From NCBI GenBank assembly GCA_937951455.1, contig CALFBU010000066.1, forward strand, positions 1 to 5,932: 5,932 bases of DNA. The letters are read 5' to 3'. This document shows positions 1-5,932 of the stretch, piece after piece (position 1 is the stretch's first letter; the number at the start of each line of letters is the position of its first letter). A model generated the notes under the pieces. That model was not told the origin of the DNA, did not search any database, and saw nothing but the letters and a program-made list of their open reading frames with translations. Source of the DNA: an uncultured Rhizobiaceae group bacterium (lineage in GTDB: Bacteria; Pseudomonadota; Alphaproteobacteria; Rhizobiales; Rhizobiaceae). A program made the translations under genes and the position numbers.

Positions 1-767
<767 letters not shown>

Positions 768-867
768 GTTGAGCCTCAAAAACCGAATGGTTAACCCGAC
801 CTTAATAAGTCTATCGGAAAATGACCTTAATTCTGATATAGTGAAATATGAGATTTAAGGCATGGCA
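768..867 (+). promoter_or_regulatory. Intergenic region with a tandem 9-base repeat and short palindromes upstream of the esterase gene
   Basis: This spacer holds two exact copies of GACCTTAAT (798-806 and 823-831), 25 bases apart start to start. It also holds a perfect palindrome GGTTAACC (789-796) and a TTGAG-C-CTCAA palindrome (769-779) just after the preceding stop. TATAGT at 837-842 resembles a -10 box, but I find no convincing -35 box 16-18 bases upstream. A regulated promoter for the hydrolase gene is plausible. No T-tract terminator for the tmpAB pair is visible. Confidence 0.3.
857..860 (+). promoter_or_regulatory. Ribosome binding site that favours the second ATG of the hydrolase gene
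   Basis: AAGG lies one base before the ATG at 862, too close to use, but seven bases before the in-frame ATG at 868. This supports 868 as the start, giving a protein that begins MKITRRE. Confidence 0.5.
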
Positions 868-1698
868 ATGAAGATTACGCGTCGCGAAATTTTAAAGAGT
901 ACCGTAGCAGGCAGTCTGTCTGCGGGACTGTTATTGCCAAGTACGCAAGTGCAAGCAGCTTCAAAGCGCGTCTATGATTACGGCTCTAATAATTTGGACT
1001 GGTATCCGGCACGCTCTGGTGCAGGAAACGCACCTATTCTTATTTTTGCTCACGGTGGTGCATGGGCTTTGGGCAATCGCGGACAAGTCGGTGCCAAGGC
1101 TCGACACTTTACTGAACAAGGCTATAATTTTGCCTCCGTCAGTTACACGCTGTTTCCAAGAGCGAACGCACAGACGCAAGCCCTTCAAATCGGAGAAGCG
1201 GTAAACTGGATTCACGCCAATGCCGGAAGGTTGGGCGGTGACCCAAATCGCATAGCCTTGATGGGACACTCAGCAGGCTGTCACTTGTCATCACTGGCAA
1301 CACTCACGGGTGCAGCCTATCCGGTAAAAGCATTGATCTGCAATGACACGCGCGCATATGACTTGCCGTTTCTTGCAAAAGTAAGTGGCGGCTCTCTGCC
1401 AGCGCTATACGCACCTGCCTTCAGACGCAAGAAAATGTGGGATGCCTGGTCGCCAATCTCTTACACAGGTCTCAAACAACAGCCCCCTACCCTTGTTGCA
1501 TGGTCAGGCGGACACGGACGCGACAAAGTCTCAAAACGCTTTGCCGATGCGCTTGAAAGAGACGGCACGGAAGTCCACCGCTATGACGGGAAACGTAGAT
1601 ACAACCACCTCTCCATCAACAGCAGAATGGGTTCTGAACGCGGCAAACTGACGGGCGCAGTGGAAACGTTCTTGTCTGACGTCTTAAGCAGGTCTTAA
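868..1698 (+). CDS. Tat-exported alpha/beta-hydrolase, esterase/arylformamidase-like
   Basis: The protein has 276 residues from the ATG at 868, which has the better-placed ribosome site; 862 would add Met-Ala. The N-terminus is a twin-arginine signal: TRREILK with Arg5-Arg6, a hydrophobic stretch and a cleavage-like VQAA near residues 28-31, so export folded to the periplasm is likely. The mature part is an alpha/beta-hydrolase of the BD-FAE/kynurenine-formamidase-like type. HGG (62-64) forms the oxyanion hole and GHSAG (133-137) carries nucleophile Ser135. Asp219 (GHGRDKV) and His247 (YNHLSI) fit the rest of the triad. The length is usual for single-domain members. The substrate cannot be read from sequence; a carboxylic ester or formamide is likely. 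Canonical kynurenine formamidases are cytoplasmic, so the Tat signal argues for an exported esterase. It lies 100 bases after tmpB and need not share its pathway. Confidence 0.8.
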   Translation: MKITRREILKSTVAGSLSAGLLLPSTQVQAASKRVYDYGSNNLDWYPARSGAGNAPILIFAHGGAWALGNRGQVGAKARHFTEQGYNFASVSYTLFPRANAQTQALQIGEAVNWIHANAGRLGGDPNRIALMGHSAGCHLSSLATLTGAAYPVKALICNDTRAYDLPFLAKVSGGSLPALYAPAFRRKKMWDAWSPISYTGLKQQPPTLVAWSGGHGRDKVSKRFADALERDGTEVHRYDGKRRYNHLSINSRMGSERGKLTGAVETFLSDVLSRS

Positions 1699-1705
1699 TC
1701 TGCTT
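1686..1705 (+). terminator. Weak hairpin spanning the hydrolase stop codon, possible terminator
   Basis: AAGCAG (1686-1691) and CTGCTT (1700-1705) are perfect inverted repeats around an 8-base loop that contains the TAA stop, followed by TAATAATTTA. The stem is only six pairs and the U-run is broken, so termination would be inefficient if it occurs. Confidence 0.25.
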
Positions 1706-1768
1706 TAATAATTTACACTTCCCACAAGTAACAACAGTGATAAACTACTCCAAACAAAGGGGAAATTT

Positions 1769-2173
1769 ATGCATAAATCCATATCTACGACCGCATTTCT
1801 TGGCGCACTTCTTGTAACAAGTGGGGCAAGTACTCAAAGTGTTGCCGCCGAAGAAATTACAGTCAAAGCAGGACAGAAGACACTGATTTATCAATTTGGT
1901 ACTTATGAGTCCAGTTGCGCAAGTTTCGAGTATGCAAAATTTAGAGATAAAAATACAAAAAATGGTTCACTGGTTTCTAAAAAAGGAAGCTTCAAAATCC
2001 GTGATGGCAGGTGTAAAGGCAAGATATTAAAATCAGTTGATGTATATTATACGCCAAAACCTGGCTTTAGAGGTACAGATAAAGCCCGCTTATCATTTGG
2101 CGTTCAGAAAGATGTCTATTCAGATTTTGGTCTTGATTATAAAACTATAACGATGAAAATCACTGTTAAATAA
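1769..2173 (+). CDS. Small secreted protein of unknown function
   Basis: I do not recognise this 134-residue protein as a named family. It starts at an ATG with a good AGGGGA site five bases upstream (1758-1763). Residues 1-27 form a Sec signal peptide with a hydrophobic core FLGALLV and likely cleavage after SVAA (24-27), before Glu28. The mature part is about 107 residues, lysine-rich, with alternating hydrophobic residues that suggest beta strands. It has only two cysteines, Cys50 and Cys82, which could form one disulfide in the periplasm. A YTPKPGFRGTDKARLSF stretch (94-110) resembles the Y-x-P-x-x-G-F-x-G-x-D signature at the end of some Ig-like or cadherin-like bacterial modules, so a single Ig-like domain is a reasonable guess. 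The hairpin beyond its stop is built mainly for the opposite strand. The gene is more A/T-rich by eye than its left neighbours. It is surely coding; function unknown. Confidence 0.75.
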   Translation: MHKSISTTAFLGALLVTSGASTQSVAAEEITVKAGQKTLIYQFGTYESSCASFEYAKFRDKNTKNGSLVSKKGSFKIRDGRCKGKILKSVDVYYTPKPGFRGTDKARLSFGVQKDVYSDFGLDYKTITMKITVK

Positions 2174-2174
2174 T

Positions 2175-2201
2175 AAAAAAGCCCGAGATAAATTCCCGGG
2201 C
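2175..2201 (-). terminator. Rho-independent terminator of the lytic transglycosylase gene (possibly bidirectional)
   Basis: On the - strand, GCCCGGGA (2201-2194) pairs with TCTCGGGC (2188-2181) around a five-base loop and is followed by six Ts (2180-2175). The one imperfect position is a G-U pair in - strand RNA but an A-C mismatch in + strand RNA, and only the - strand has the T-run. It therefore mainly ends the transglycosylase transcript, and may weakly end the secreted-protein transcript. Confidence 0.75.
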
Positions 2202-2227
2202 CTTGAAATCATGATAATCTGATAAAA

Positions 2228-3133
2228 TTAGATAATACGACTGACGCGATTGCAATAACGTCTAGAAACAGGGTTCATGCGTTTTGCGCCATGGCCTGCG
2301 TTATATTTCAGGATTGTTCCACATGTTGAACCACCTGCAAGGCGGTGCGCCTTGCCAAGATATTTCATGCCCCAAAAAAGATTGGTCGCCGGGTTATAAA
2401 GTTGTTTTCTGGTTCCCTTATAGCCCATGCCACGCGCCGTCGCGAGTTTGATTTGCATAAGACCAATTTCACCTGCGCCGCCGGTCACATTTGCACGGAA
2501 GCTGCTTTCGACTTGGACAACAGCGCGAGCTAGACGATACGGAACGCCATGTTGCGCAGCATATTTTGCGATTAATTTTCCGTAACTGCCTTTTGGATTG
2601 GCCGTTCTTCTGGCTTTCCTTTTTGCAGCAGCAGCAGCTTTTTTCGCGGCCTCTTGTTCTGCCTTGATCGTTCTTGCGCTTCGATAAACATATTTGCCAT
2701 CTATTTTGACCCAACCGACGCGTAGTGATTTGTCTTTTTGGGTATCATCACCAGCTCTGGCAAAAGCGCGATTGATCTTGGTTTGGTTCTTTGAAGATTT
2801 AGCTTTTTGAGAAGACATTCTCAGCGCAATTCTCTCTTGCGCTTCTTTTCTTCTTTGTTCAGCGAGTTCTTTTCGCTTTGCAGCTTCGCCTCTTCTTTTT
2901 TCAGACAATTCAAGTCGACGTTCACGCATTTCAAGAAGCCGCGCTTGGCGTTTTTCCCTGATAGAAGCAATACGCTCTTCCCACTTGGCCCTTACATTAG
3001 ATTGCTCTGACTGCTGAGCTTGCGGGGAATATGTAGAGATTGCAGTTGATGTAACATTCTGACAAGCACCAAGCAAAAGGCCTAATGACGTTAAAATAAT
3101 GAAGGATTTCAATGCCTTAAAAAAGTTATTCAT
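2228..3133 (-). CDS. Lipoprotein with charged helical region and C-terminal lytic transglycosylase (SLT) domain
   Basis: This 301-residue protein has three parts. Residues 1-24 are a lipoprotein signal: a hydrophobic run, then lipobox LGAC with Cys24 as the acylated residue. Residues about 47-175 are very rich in Arg, Lys, Glu and Ala and predict as long helix or coiled coil (about 47-106). This is interrupted by a short WVKIDGKYVYRSA stretch (141-153) and followed by an Ala/Lys-rich helix (157-176). Residues about 183-301 are a soluble lytic transglycosylase domain with catalytic Glu209 in VQVESSF, GLMQI (224-228), NPATNLFWGMKYL (247-259) and YNAGHG (277-282). Cys271 and Cys294 could form a disulfide. 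Such enzymes cleave MurNAc-GlcNAc bonds, forming 1,6-anhydro ends. The start has an AGGA site seven bases upstream. It lies 156 bases from the amidase and has its own predicted promoter. The domain call is firm; no specific name is justified. Confidence 0.85.
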   Translation of the reverse strand: MNNFFKALKSFIILTSLGLLLGACQNVTSTAISTYSPQAQQSEQSNVRAKWEERIASIREKRQARLLEMRERRLELSEKRRGEAAKRKELAEQRRKEAQERIALRMSSQKAKSSKNQTKINRAFARAGDDTQKDKSLRVGWVKIDGKYVYRSARTIKAEQEAAKKAAAAAKRKARRTANPKGSYGKLIAKYAAQHGVPYRLARAVVQVESSFRANVTGGAGEIGLMQIKLATARGMGYKGTRKQLYNPATNLFWGMKYLGKAHRLAGGSTCGTILKYNAGHGAKRMNPVSRRYCNRVSRII

Positions 3134-3140
3134 GTATAAT

Positions 3141-3144
3141 TCCT
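3141..3144 (-). promoter_or_regulatory. Ribosome binding site of the transglycosylase gene
   Basis: AGGA on the - strand lies seven bases before the ATG (3133-3131), confirming the start that yields an intact lipoprotein signal. Confidence 0.6.
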
Positions 3145-3154
3145 GAGATATGAA

Positions 3155-3183
3155 CTTATAAATCGCTCATATATGGTTAACAA
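3155..3183 (-). promoter_or_regulatory. Predicted sigma-70-type promoter of the transglycosylase gene
   Basis: On the - strand, TTGTTA (3183-3178; four of six to TTGACA) is followed after 17 bases by TATAAG (3160-3155; five of six to TATAAT). Transcription would start near 3148, leaving a leader of about 15 bases that still includes the AGGA site. Separate initiation fits the terminator just upstream. Confidence 0.45.
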
Positions 3184-3234
3184 TTCAATAGTTCCTGCCG
3201 CAATTATTATCGCTATAAAGAAGATGAGAGGATT

Positions 3235-3266
3235 AAAAACAAATCACGTATTGTTACGTTACGTGA
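3235..3266 (-). terminator. Likely Rho-independent terminator downstream of the amidase gene
   Basis: On the - strand, TCACGTA (3266-3260) and TACGTGA (3250-3244) form a perfect seven-pair stem around a nine-base loop, followed by TTTGTTTTT (3243-3235). It begins 23 bases after the amidase stop, in the right place to end the TerB-J/amidase transcript. The stem is short and only moderately G/C-rich, so an operator is the alternative. Confidence 0.5.
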
Positions 3267-3289
3267 CATATACCAGCTTAAATCAAGAC

Positions 3290-4045
3290 TTAATCAAGCA
3301 TTCTAATCAGTTCATTGAGCACCGCTATGGTTTCGCCATCGGCAACCCCATCAATAATATTCTGTCTAAAATGTTGCTGAAACGCGTAGATGCAGTCATG
3401 GGTTCTTTGATCATAAGTTCCTGATATTTCAACGCCATAGCCGTAAAGCGTCAACATGGCTTGCAATGCGGCAACGGGTTCGCCGGCATCCCCCATTTGC
3501 AAAAAACCACCTCGAACCTGTTTAGGAGCAGTAACCCAATGCCCAATGCCATGTTTGTGTAATACAGCCCAGGGAAATTTTTCGCCCGGGTCGTGCTTTC
3601 GGCCGGGCGCCACATCGGAATGTGCTAATACATTTTGAGGTTTAATATCTGGATTTCGCCCTAAAATATCTTTGCAAAGTTCGATAACTGCTTCTATTTG
3701 TGCTTCAGGAAAATCAGGGTAGTCACCGGAATGACCTGAATTGACAATTTCAATGCCTATGGAGCGAGAGTTTGTATCAACCTCGTCCTGCCAGCACGAT
3801 TTACCCGCATGCCAAGCGCGTTTTGCTTCTGGAACAAGCTGAAAAACACGCCCATCCTCGTAAACAAAGTAATGACATGATACACCACTTTCTTCACAGC
3901 AAAGCCAGTCTAGAGCAGAATCTCCGCTTTCCATGCCGGTGTAATGCAAAAGTAATATATCAATTTTTGTCCCCTCAGCACGCTCACCGTAATTAACTGC
4001 AGGTTTGGTGACGCATTTGCATCGTGTGTCTGCCGTAAAAGTCAT
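3290..4045 (-). CDS. N-acetylmuramoyl-L-alanine amidase (AmpD/AmiD type) with C-terminal peptidoglycan-binding domain
   Basis: This 251-residue protein cuts the amide bond between N-acetylmuramic acid and L-alanine in peptidoglycan or its anhydro-muropeptides. Residues about 25-165 are an Amidase_2 domain. Zinc ligands are His34 (LLLHYTG), His142 (VLAHSDVAPGRKHDPG) and Asp152. Lys150 and Glu99 (GIEIVN) fit the catalytic positions. Residues about 179-250 form a peptidoglycan-binding module (MGDAGEPVAALQAMLTLYGY, then TYDQRTHDCIYAFQQHF), as in AmiD. Unlike E. coli AmiD, an outer-membrane lipoprotein, it has no signal peptide, so it is probably cytoplasmic or leaves by an unseen route. This fits AmpD-like recycling, although a sacculus-binding tail is odd there. 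The start overlaps the TerB-J stop by ATGA (4042-4045), with GGAG eight bases upstream. There are seven cysteines, including CKC at 9-11 and CC at 49-50. The class is firm; choosing between ampD and amiD is not justified. Confidence 0.88.
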   Translation of the reverse strand: MTFTADTRCKCVTKPAVNYGERAEGTKIDILLLHYTGMESGDSALDWLCCEESGVSCHYFVYEDGRVFQLVPEAKRAWHAGKSCWQDEVDTNSRSIGIEIVNSGHSGDYPDFPEAQIEAVIELCKDILGRNPDIKPQNVLAHSDVAPGRKHDPGEKFPWAVLHKHGIGHWVTAPKQVRGGFLQMGDAGEPVAALQAMLTLYGYGVEISGTYDQRTHDCIYAFQQHFRQNIIDGVADGETIAVLNELIRMLD

Positions 4046-4740
4046 AAACCCCGCTCCAGTTTAATGGTTGCCCATGCAGTGTTTATTTGTGAGAGCCGCT
4101 CATTGGCAATGGAAACAAACTCTGGTGGCAAACCTCTCGCAATGAACCTATCTGGATGGTTTTCTTTAATCAGTTTGCGATAATGAGATTTAAGACGATC
4201 ATCATCCCAGCTCTGTTCAGCGTCCAACAATACGTAAGGATTACCATCTTGCGGTTCCATGTGTCGTAATCTTATACGCTCGTATTCACGCCCTTTGATA
4301 CCAAATATATCGGCAATATCATCCATGAATAGCATTTCATTTTCGTGAACCAAACCATCAGCTTTGGCAATATGGAAAAGACCGTTCATGACATCTTCCA
4401 GGATAACTGGATCTTCCGGAAAAAGCCTTACCACACGTTTCGCATAGGCATGATATCCAGCAACATCCTGCTTGGCCAAATTATAGAGCTTGGAAACATG
4501 ATTGAACTCATCAGCGGGGATATCAAAAATTTGGCGAAATGCCTTGATCTCATCTTCGGTAACGACGCCATCCGCTTTGGCCATTTTTGCTGACAGGGCA
4601 ATCATGGCGACAGAAAATCCCACCTGCCGTCTGGTTTCAGGATCCCCTTCAAAAACAGTCCGCACCGCTTCAACCACGGAAGAAAAGGCATCTACCGCAA
4701 GACCAGAAAGAAATTCACCAAGTTGGGTCCAGATTGACAT
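4042..4740 (-). CDS. Soluble TerB-domain plus J-domain protein (DjlA-like co-chaperone)
   Basis: This 232-residue protein joins two domains. Residues about 38-160 are a TerB-like helical domain with both acidic motifs, KADGVVTEDE (55-64) and KADGLVHENE (126-135), which in TerB are thought to bind metal. Residues about 168-232 are a C-terminal J-domain with the HPD tripeptide (195-197) in IKENHPDRF, the site that stimulates the DnaK ATPase. This order is that of DjlA, but there is no N-terminal membrane segment; instead residues 4-30 look like an amphipathic helix that could touch the membrane. The likely role is to recruit DnaK to a specific client, probably at the envelope. The amidase that follows with a four-base overlap is the obvious candidate partner, though this is inference. 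The HerA-type gene ends 90 bases upstream. A modest AGAG ribosome site (4750-4747) lies within a strong palindrome. The name djlA is possible but unproven. Confidence 0.85.
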   Translation of the reverse strand: MSIWTQLGEFLSGLAVDAFSSVVEAVRTVFEGDPETRRQVGFSVAMIALSAKMAKADGVVTEDEIKAFRQIFDIPADEFNHVSKLYNLAKQDVAGYHAYAKRVVRLFPEDPVILEDVMNGLFHIAKADGLVHENEMLFMDDIADIFGIKGREYERIRLRHMEPQDGNPYVLLDAEQSWDDDRLKSHYRKLIKENHPDRFIARGLPPEFVSIANERLSQINTAWATIKLERGL

Positions 4741-4744
4741 GCCT

Positions 4745-4771
4745 AACTCTTATGTGAGTCACACAAGAGTT
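4745..4771 (-). promoter_or_regulatory. 27-base near-perfect palindrome covering the probable ribosome site of the TerB-J gene
   Basis: Arms of 13 bases (4745-4757, AACTCTTATGTGA; 4759-4771, TCACACAAGAGTT) flank a single central G at 4758, with one mismatch (4752 against 4764). In - strand RNA that mismatch is a G-U pair, so the transcript could fold into a continuous hairpin holding the AGAG site (4750-4747). The central 11 bases, TGTGA-G-TCACA, are perfectly symmetric, as expected of a dimeric repressor site. No T-run follows, so it is not a classical terminator. Confidence 0.55.
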
Positions 4772-4830
4772 GAAAGAAATTCTTATCGCTACTGGCGATT
4801 AAATGCGAGTTTTATGAACCTAAACCCAGC

Positions 4831-5932
4831 TTATTTACCTCTGAATGAGTTTATCAAACTCCCTGCTCGCGTAGCTGGCTTTGGTCCATCAGGTGAAGGT
4901 GTAGGTGCAGGTTGCCTTACAGGTTGCGCAGGTGCTGCTTGTCTTGGTGCCATGGGAGGCGTTTGCTGCGGCGTCAAAGAGCTGTTCGGATTTGAATGCG
5001 CCGCATTCAAAATAGAATTAATCTCATCCGCAGGATTAACACCAGCCTGCGAAGCAACTTGAGGCGATGTTTGAGCAGCACCAGCCTGATTGCTTACACC
5101 TGCATAAGATTCATCAGCGATTGGCCTTCTATCTTCCATACGCATACGACGTAGAACTGAATGCAAGGATACCGTAAGACCCTGTTTGACTTTTTCTTGC
5201 TGTTCATAGATATGCGCACCTGGCAAATCTTCCGGACGCATGGTTTCAAACGTCATACGCATCGGCGTCTGAATGGCCTCACCAAAGGCAATGCATTCGC
5301 GGTTGGCAATGGATGATAGGAAACTGATCGTACTTTTTGCACCATTGGATACAGCGCCCCGAATAATTTCCTGGTCTTTTTGGTTACCCAATCGCATGGC
5401 AAATAAAGTGTTGCACTGGGAAAGAATAGTCGGATCAAGTTCGCCCGGTCGCTGTGTAATGATGCAAAGGAAAACGCCGTATTTACGTCCTTCCTTGGCA
5501 ATACGTGCAATGGATTGACGTGTTGGCCAGAAGCCTGCATTCGGATCAGCGGGAATATAGCGGTGCGCTTCCTCACAGACCACAAGCGTTTGAATACCAC
5601 CATCACTGTTCATGGCAATCTCAAATGCCATACGCGATAAAATGGAAACAACGGAGTTTACAACCTCAGTTGGAAGTCCTGACATTTCCAGAACGCAAAT
5701 CGGTTTGTCGTTGTGAGGGACACGGAAAATATTGGAAATAATATCTTCCATTATGTCTCCACCCTTGCCATTACTTTGGTCAAACATAAATCGGAAGCGT
5801 GGATCCTCGGAAATACTTTGAAGGCGATACTCAAGCGACTTCAATGTTGGTTTATCAGCCTTTCCTTCAAGCATACCAAGACGCTCATCAATAAGCTTAA
5901 GTAAATCAACCATACGATATGGCACTGGCATA
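4831..5932 (-). CDS. HerA-type DNA-translocase-like ATPase, C-terminal part (5' truncated)
   Basis: The visible 366 codons run from the window edge to a TAA at 4831; the first Met is probably internal and the Walker A half lies outside. Residues about 75-240 are the second half of a HerA/FtsK-type P-loop ATPase core. Walker B is TLVVCEEAHRYIP (115-127) with Glu120-Glu121. Then come REC-type features: RIAKEGRKYG (143-152) with likely arginine-finger residues and ITQRPGELDPTILSQCNT (158-175) with sensor Gln160. IANRECIAFGEA (208-219) and RPEDLPGA (232-239) complete the C-terminal region usual for HerA/DUF853-like proteins. Archaeal HerA is a hexameric pump working with NurA in DNA end resection; bacterial members of this type are poorly defined. 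No nuclease, SIR2 or other defence partner is visible. Residues about 285-366 are a low-complexity Pro/Ala/Gln-rich tail, probably disordered, ending SLINSFRGK. Its stop lies 90 bases before the TerB-J gene, so shared transcription is possible. Confidence 0.8.
   Translation of the reverse strand, partial: MPVPYRMVDLLKLIDERLGMLEGKADKPTLKSLEYRLQSISEDPRFRFMFDQSNGKGGDIMEDIISNIFRVPHNDKPICVLEMSGLPTEVVNSVVSILSRMAFEIAMNSDGGIQTLVVCEEAHRYIPADPNAGFWPTRQSIARIAKEGRKYGVFLCIITQRPGELDPTILSQCNTLFAMRLGNQKDQEIIRGAVSNGAKSTISFLSSIANRECIAFGEAIQTPMRMTFETMRPEDLPGAHIYEQQEKVKQGLTVSLHSVLRRMRMEDRRPIADESYAGVSNQAGAAQTSPQVASQAGVNPADEINSILNAAHSNPNSSLTPQQTPPMAPRQAAPAQPVRQPAPTPSPDGPKPATRAGSLINSFRGK

Noticed and set aside
814..842. 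Full sigma-70 promoter for the hydrolase gene
   Set aside because: TATAGT at 837-842 is a fair -10, but the sequence 16-18 bases upstream does not resemble TTGACA, so no complete promoter is claimed.
1712..1746. Promoter upstream of the small secreted protein
   Set aside because: TTTACA (1712-1717) is a good -35, but the nearest -10-like words (TGATAA, TAAACT) are 20 or more bases away.
3173..3424. 83-codon + strand frame beginning in the transglycosylase/amidase gap
   Set aside because: More than half overlaps the amidase 3' end antisense, it has no good ribosome site, and its first part covers the predicted promoter and terminator.
4753..4763. CRP-type site suggested by TGTGA and TCACA
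   Set aside because: CRP sites need about six bases between the half-sites; here there is one, so the match is only to half-site words within a larger palindrome.
4502..5062. 186-codon + strand frame across the TerB-J gene and the HerA tail
   Set aside because: It is antisense to two real genes and spans their gap. Its Gly/Cys-rich end is the complement of the proline-rich tail codons.
3290..5932. Anti-phage defence island built on HerA and TerB
   Set aside because: TerB and HerA both occur in defence contexts, but no nuclease, NADase, restriction or toxin gene is visible, and the TerB here is fused to a J-domain and coupled to a cell-wall amidase.

Overview
The window reads as alphaproteobacterial DNA, possibly from a marine member of the Hyphomicrobiales (Rhizobiales) or a relative. 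This rests on gene families and protein style, because no rRNA or other taxonomic marker is present. It is tightly packed, with seven protein genes and no gap above about 160 bases. I see no mobile element, CRISPR array, tRNA or rRNA.

The left half (1-2173) is on the + strand. It opens with the last 60 codons of a gamma-butyrobetaine-hydroxylase-like Fe(II)/2-oxoglutarate dioxygenase. This overlaps by ATGA an HD-domain oxygenase of the PhnZ/TmpB type. Together they look like the two-enzyme TmpA/TmpB route that hydroxylates and then oxidatively cleaves a trimethylammonio-ethylphosphonate, giving glycine betaine and phosphate. Two exported proteins follow as apparently separate units: a Tat-dependent alpha/beta-hydrolase (esterase-like) and a small two-cysteine secreted protein of unknown function.

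The right half (2228-5932) is entirely on the - strand, so the two halves converge at about 2174-2227. There a hairpin terminator serves mainly the - strand. In transcription order (right to left) the genes are: a HerA-type ATPase with a proline-rich tail, cut by the window edge; a soluble TerB plus J-domain protein; an AmpD/AmiD-type N-acetylmuramoyl-L-alanine amidase with a peptidoglycan-binding tail, overlapping the TerB-J gene by ATGA; a terminator; and, from its own predicted promoter, a lipoprotein with a long charged helical region and a C-terminal lytic transglycosylase domain. The amidase and transglycosylase attack different bonds of the same polymer, so this part looks like a cell-wall neighbourhood with a chaperone-like partner.

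The most notable non-coding signal is a 27-base, nearly perfect palindrome (4745-4771). It lies just upstream of the TerB-J gene and covers that gene's probable ribosome binding site. Its one mismatch becomes a G-U pair only in - strand RNA, the strand that is transcribed. I found no clear evidence of a wholly new system. The best leads are this palindrome and the TerB-J/amidase coupling.
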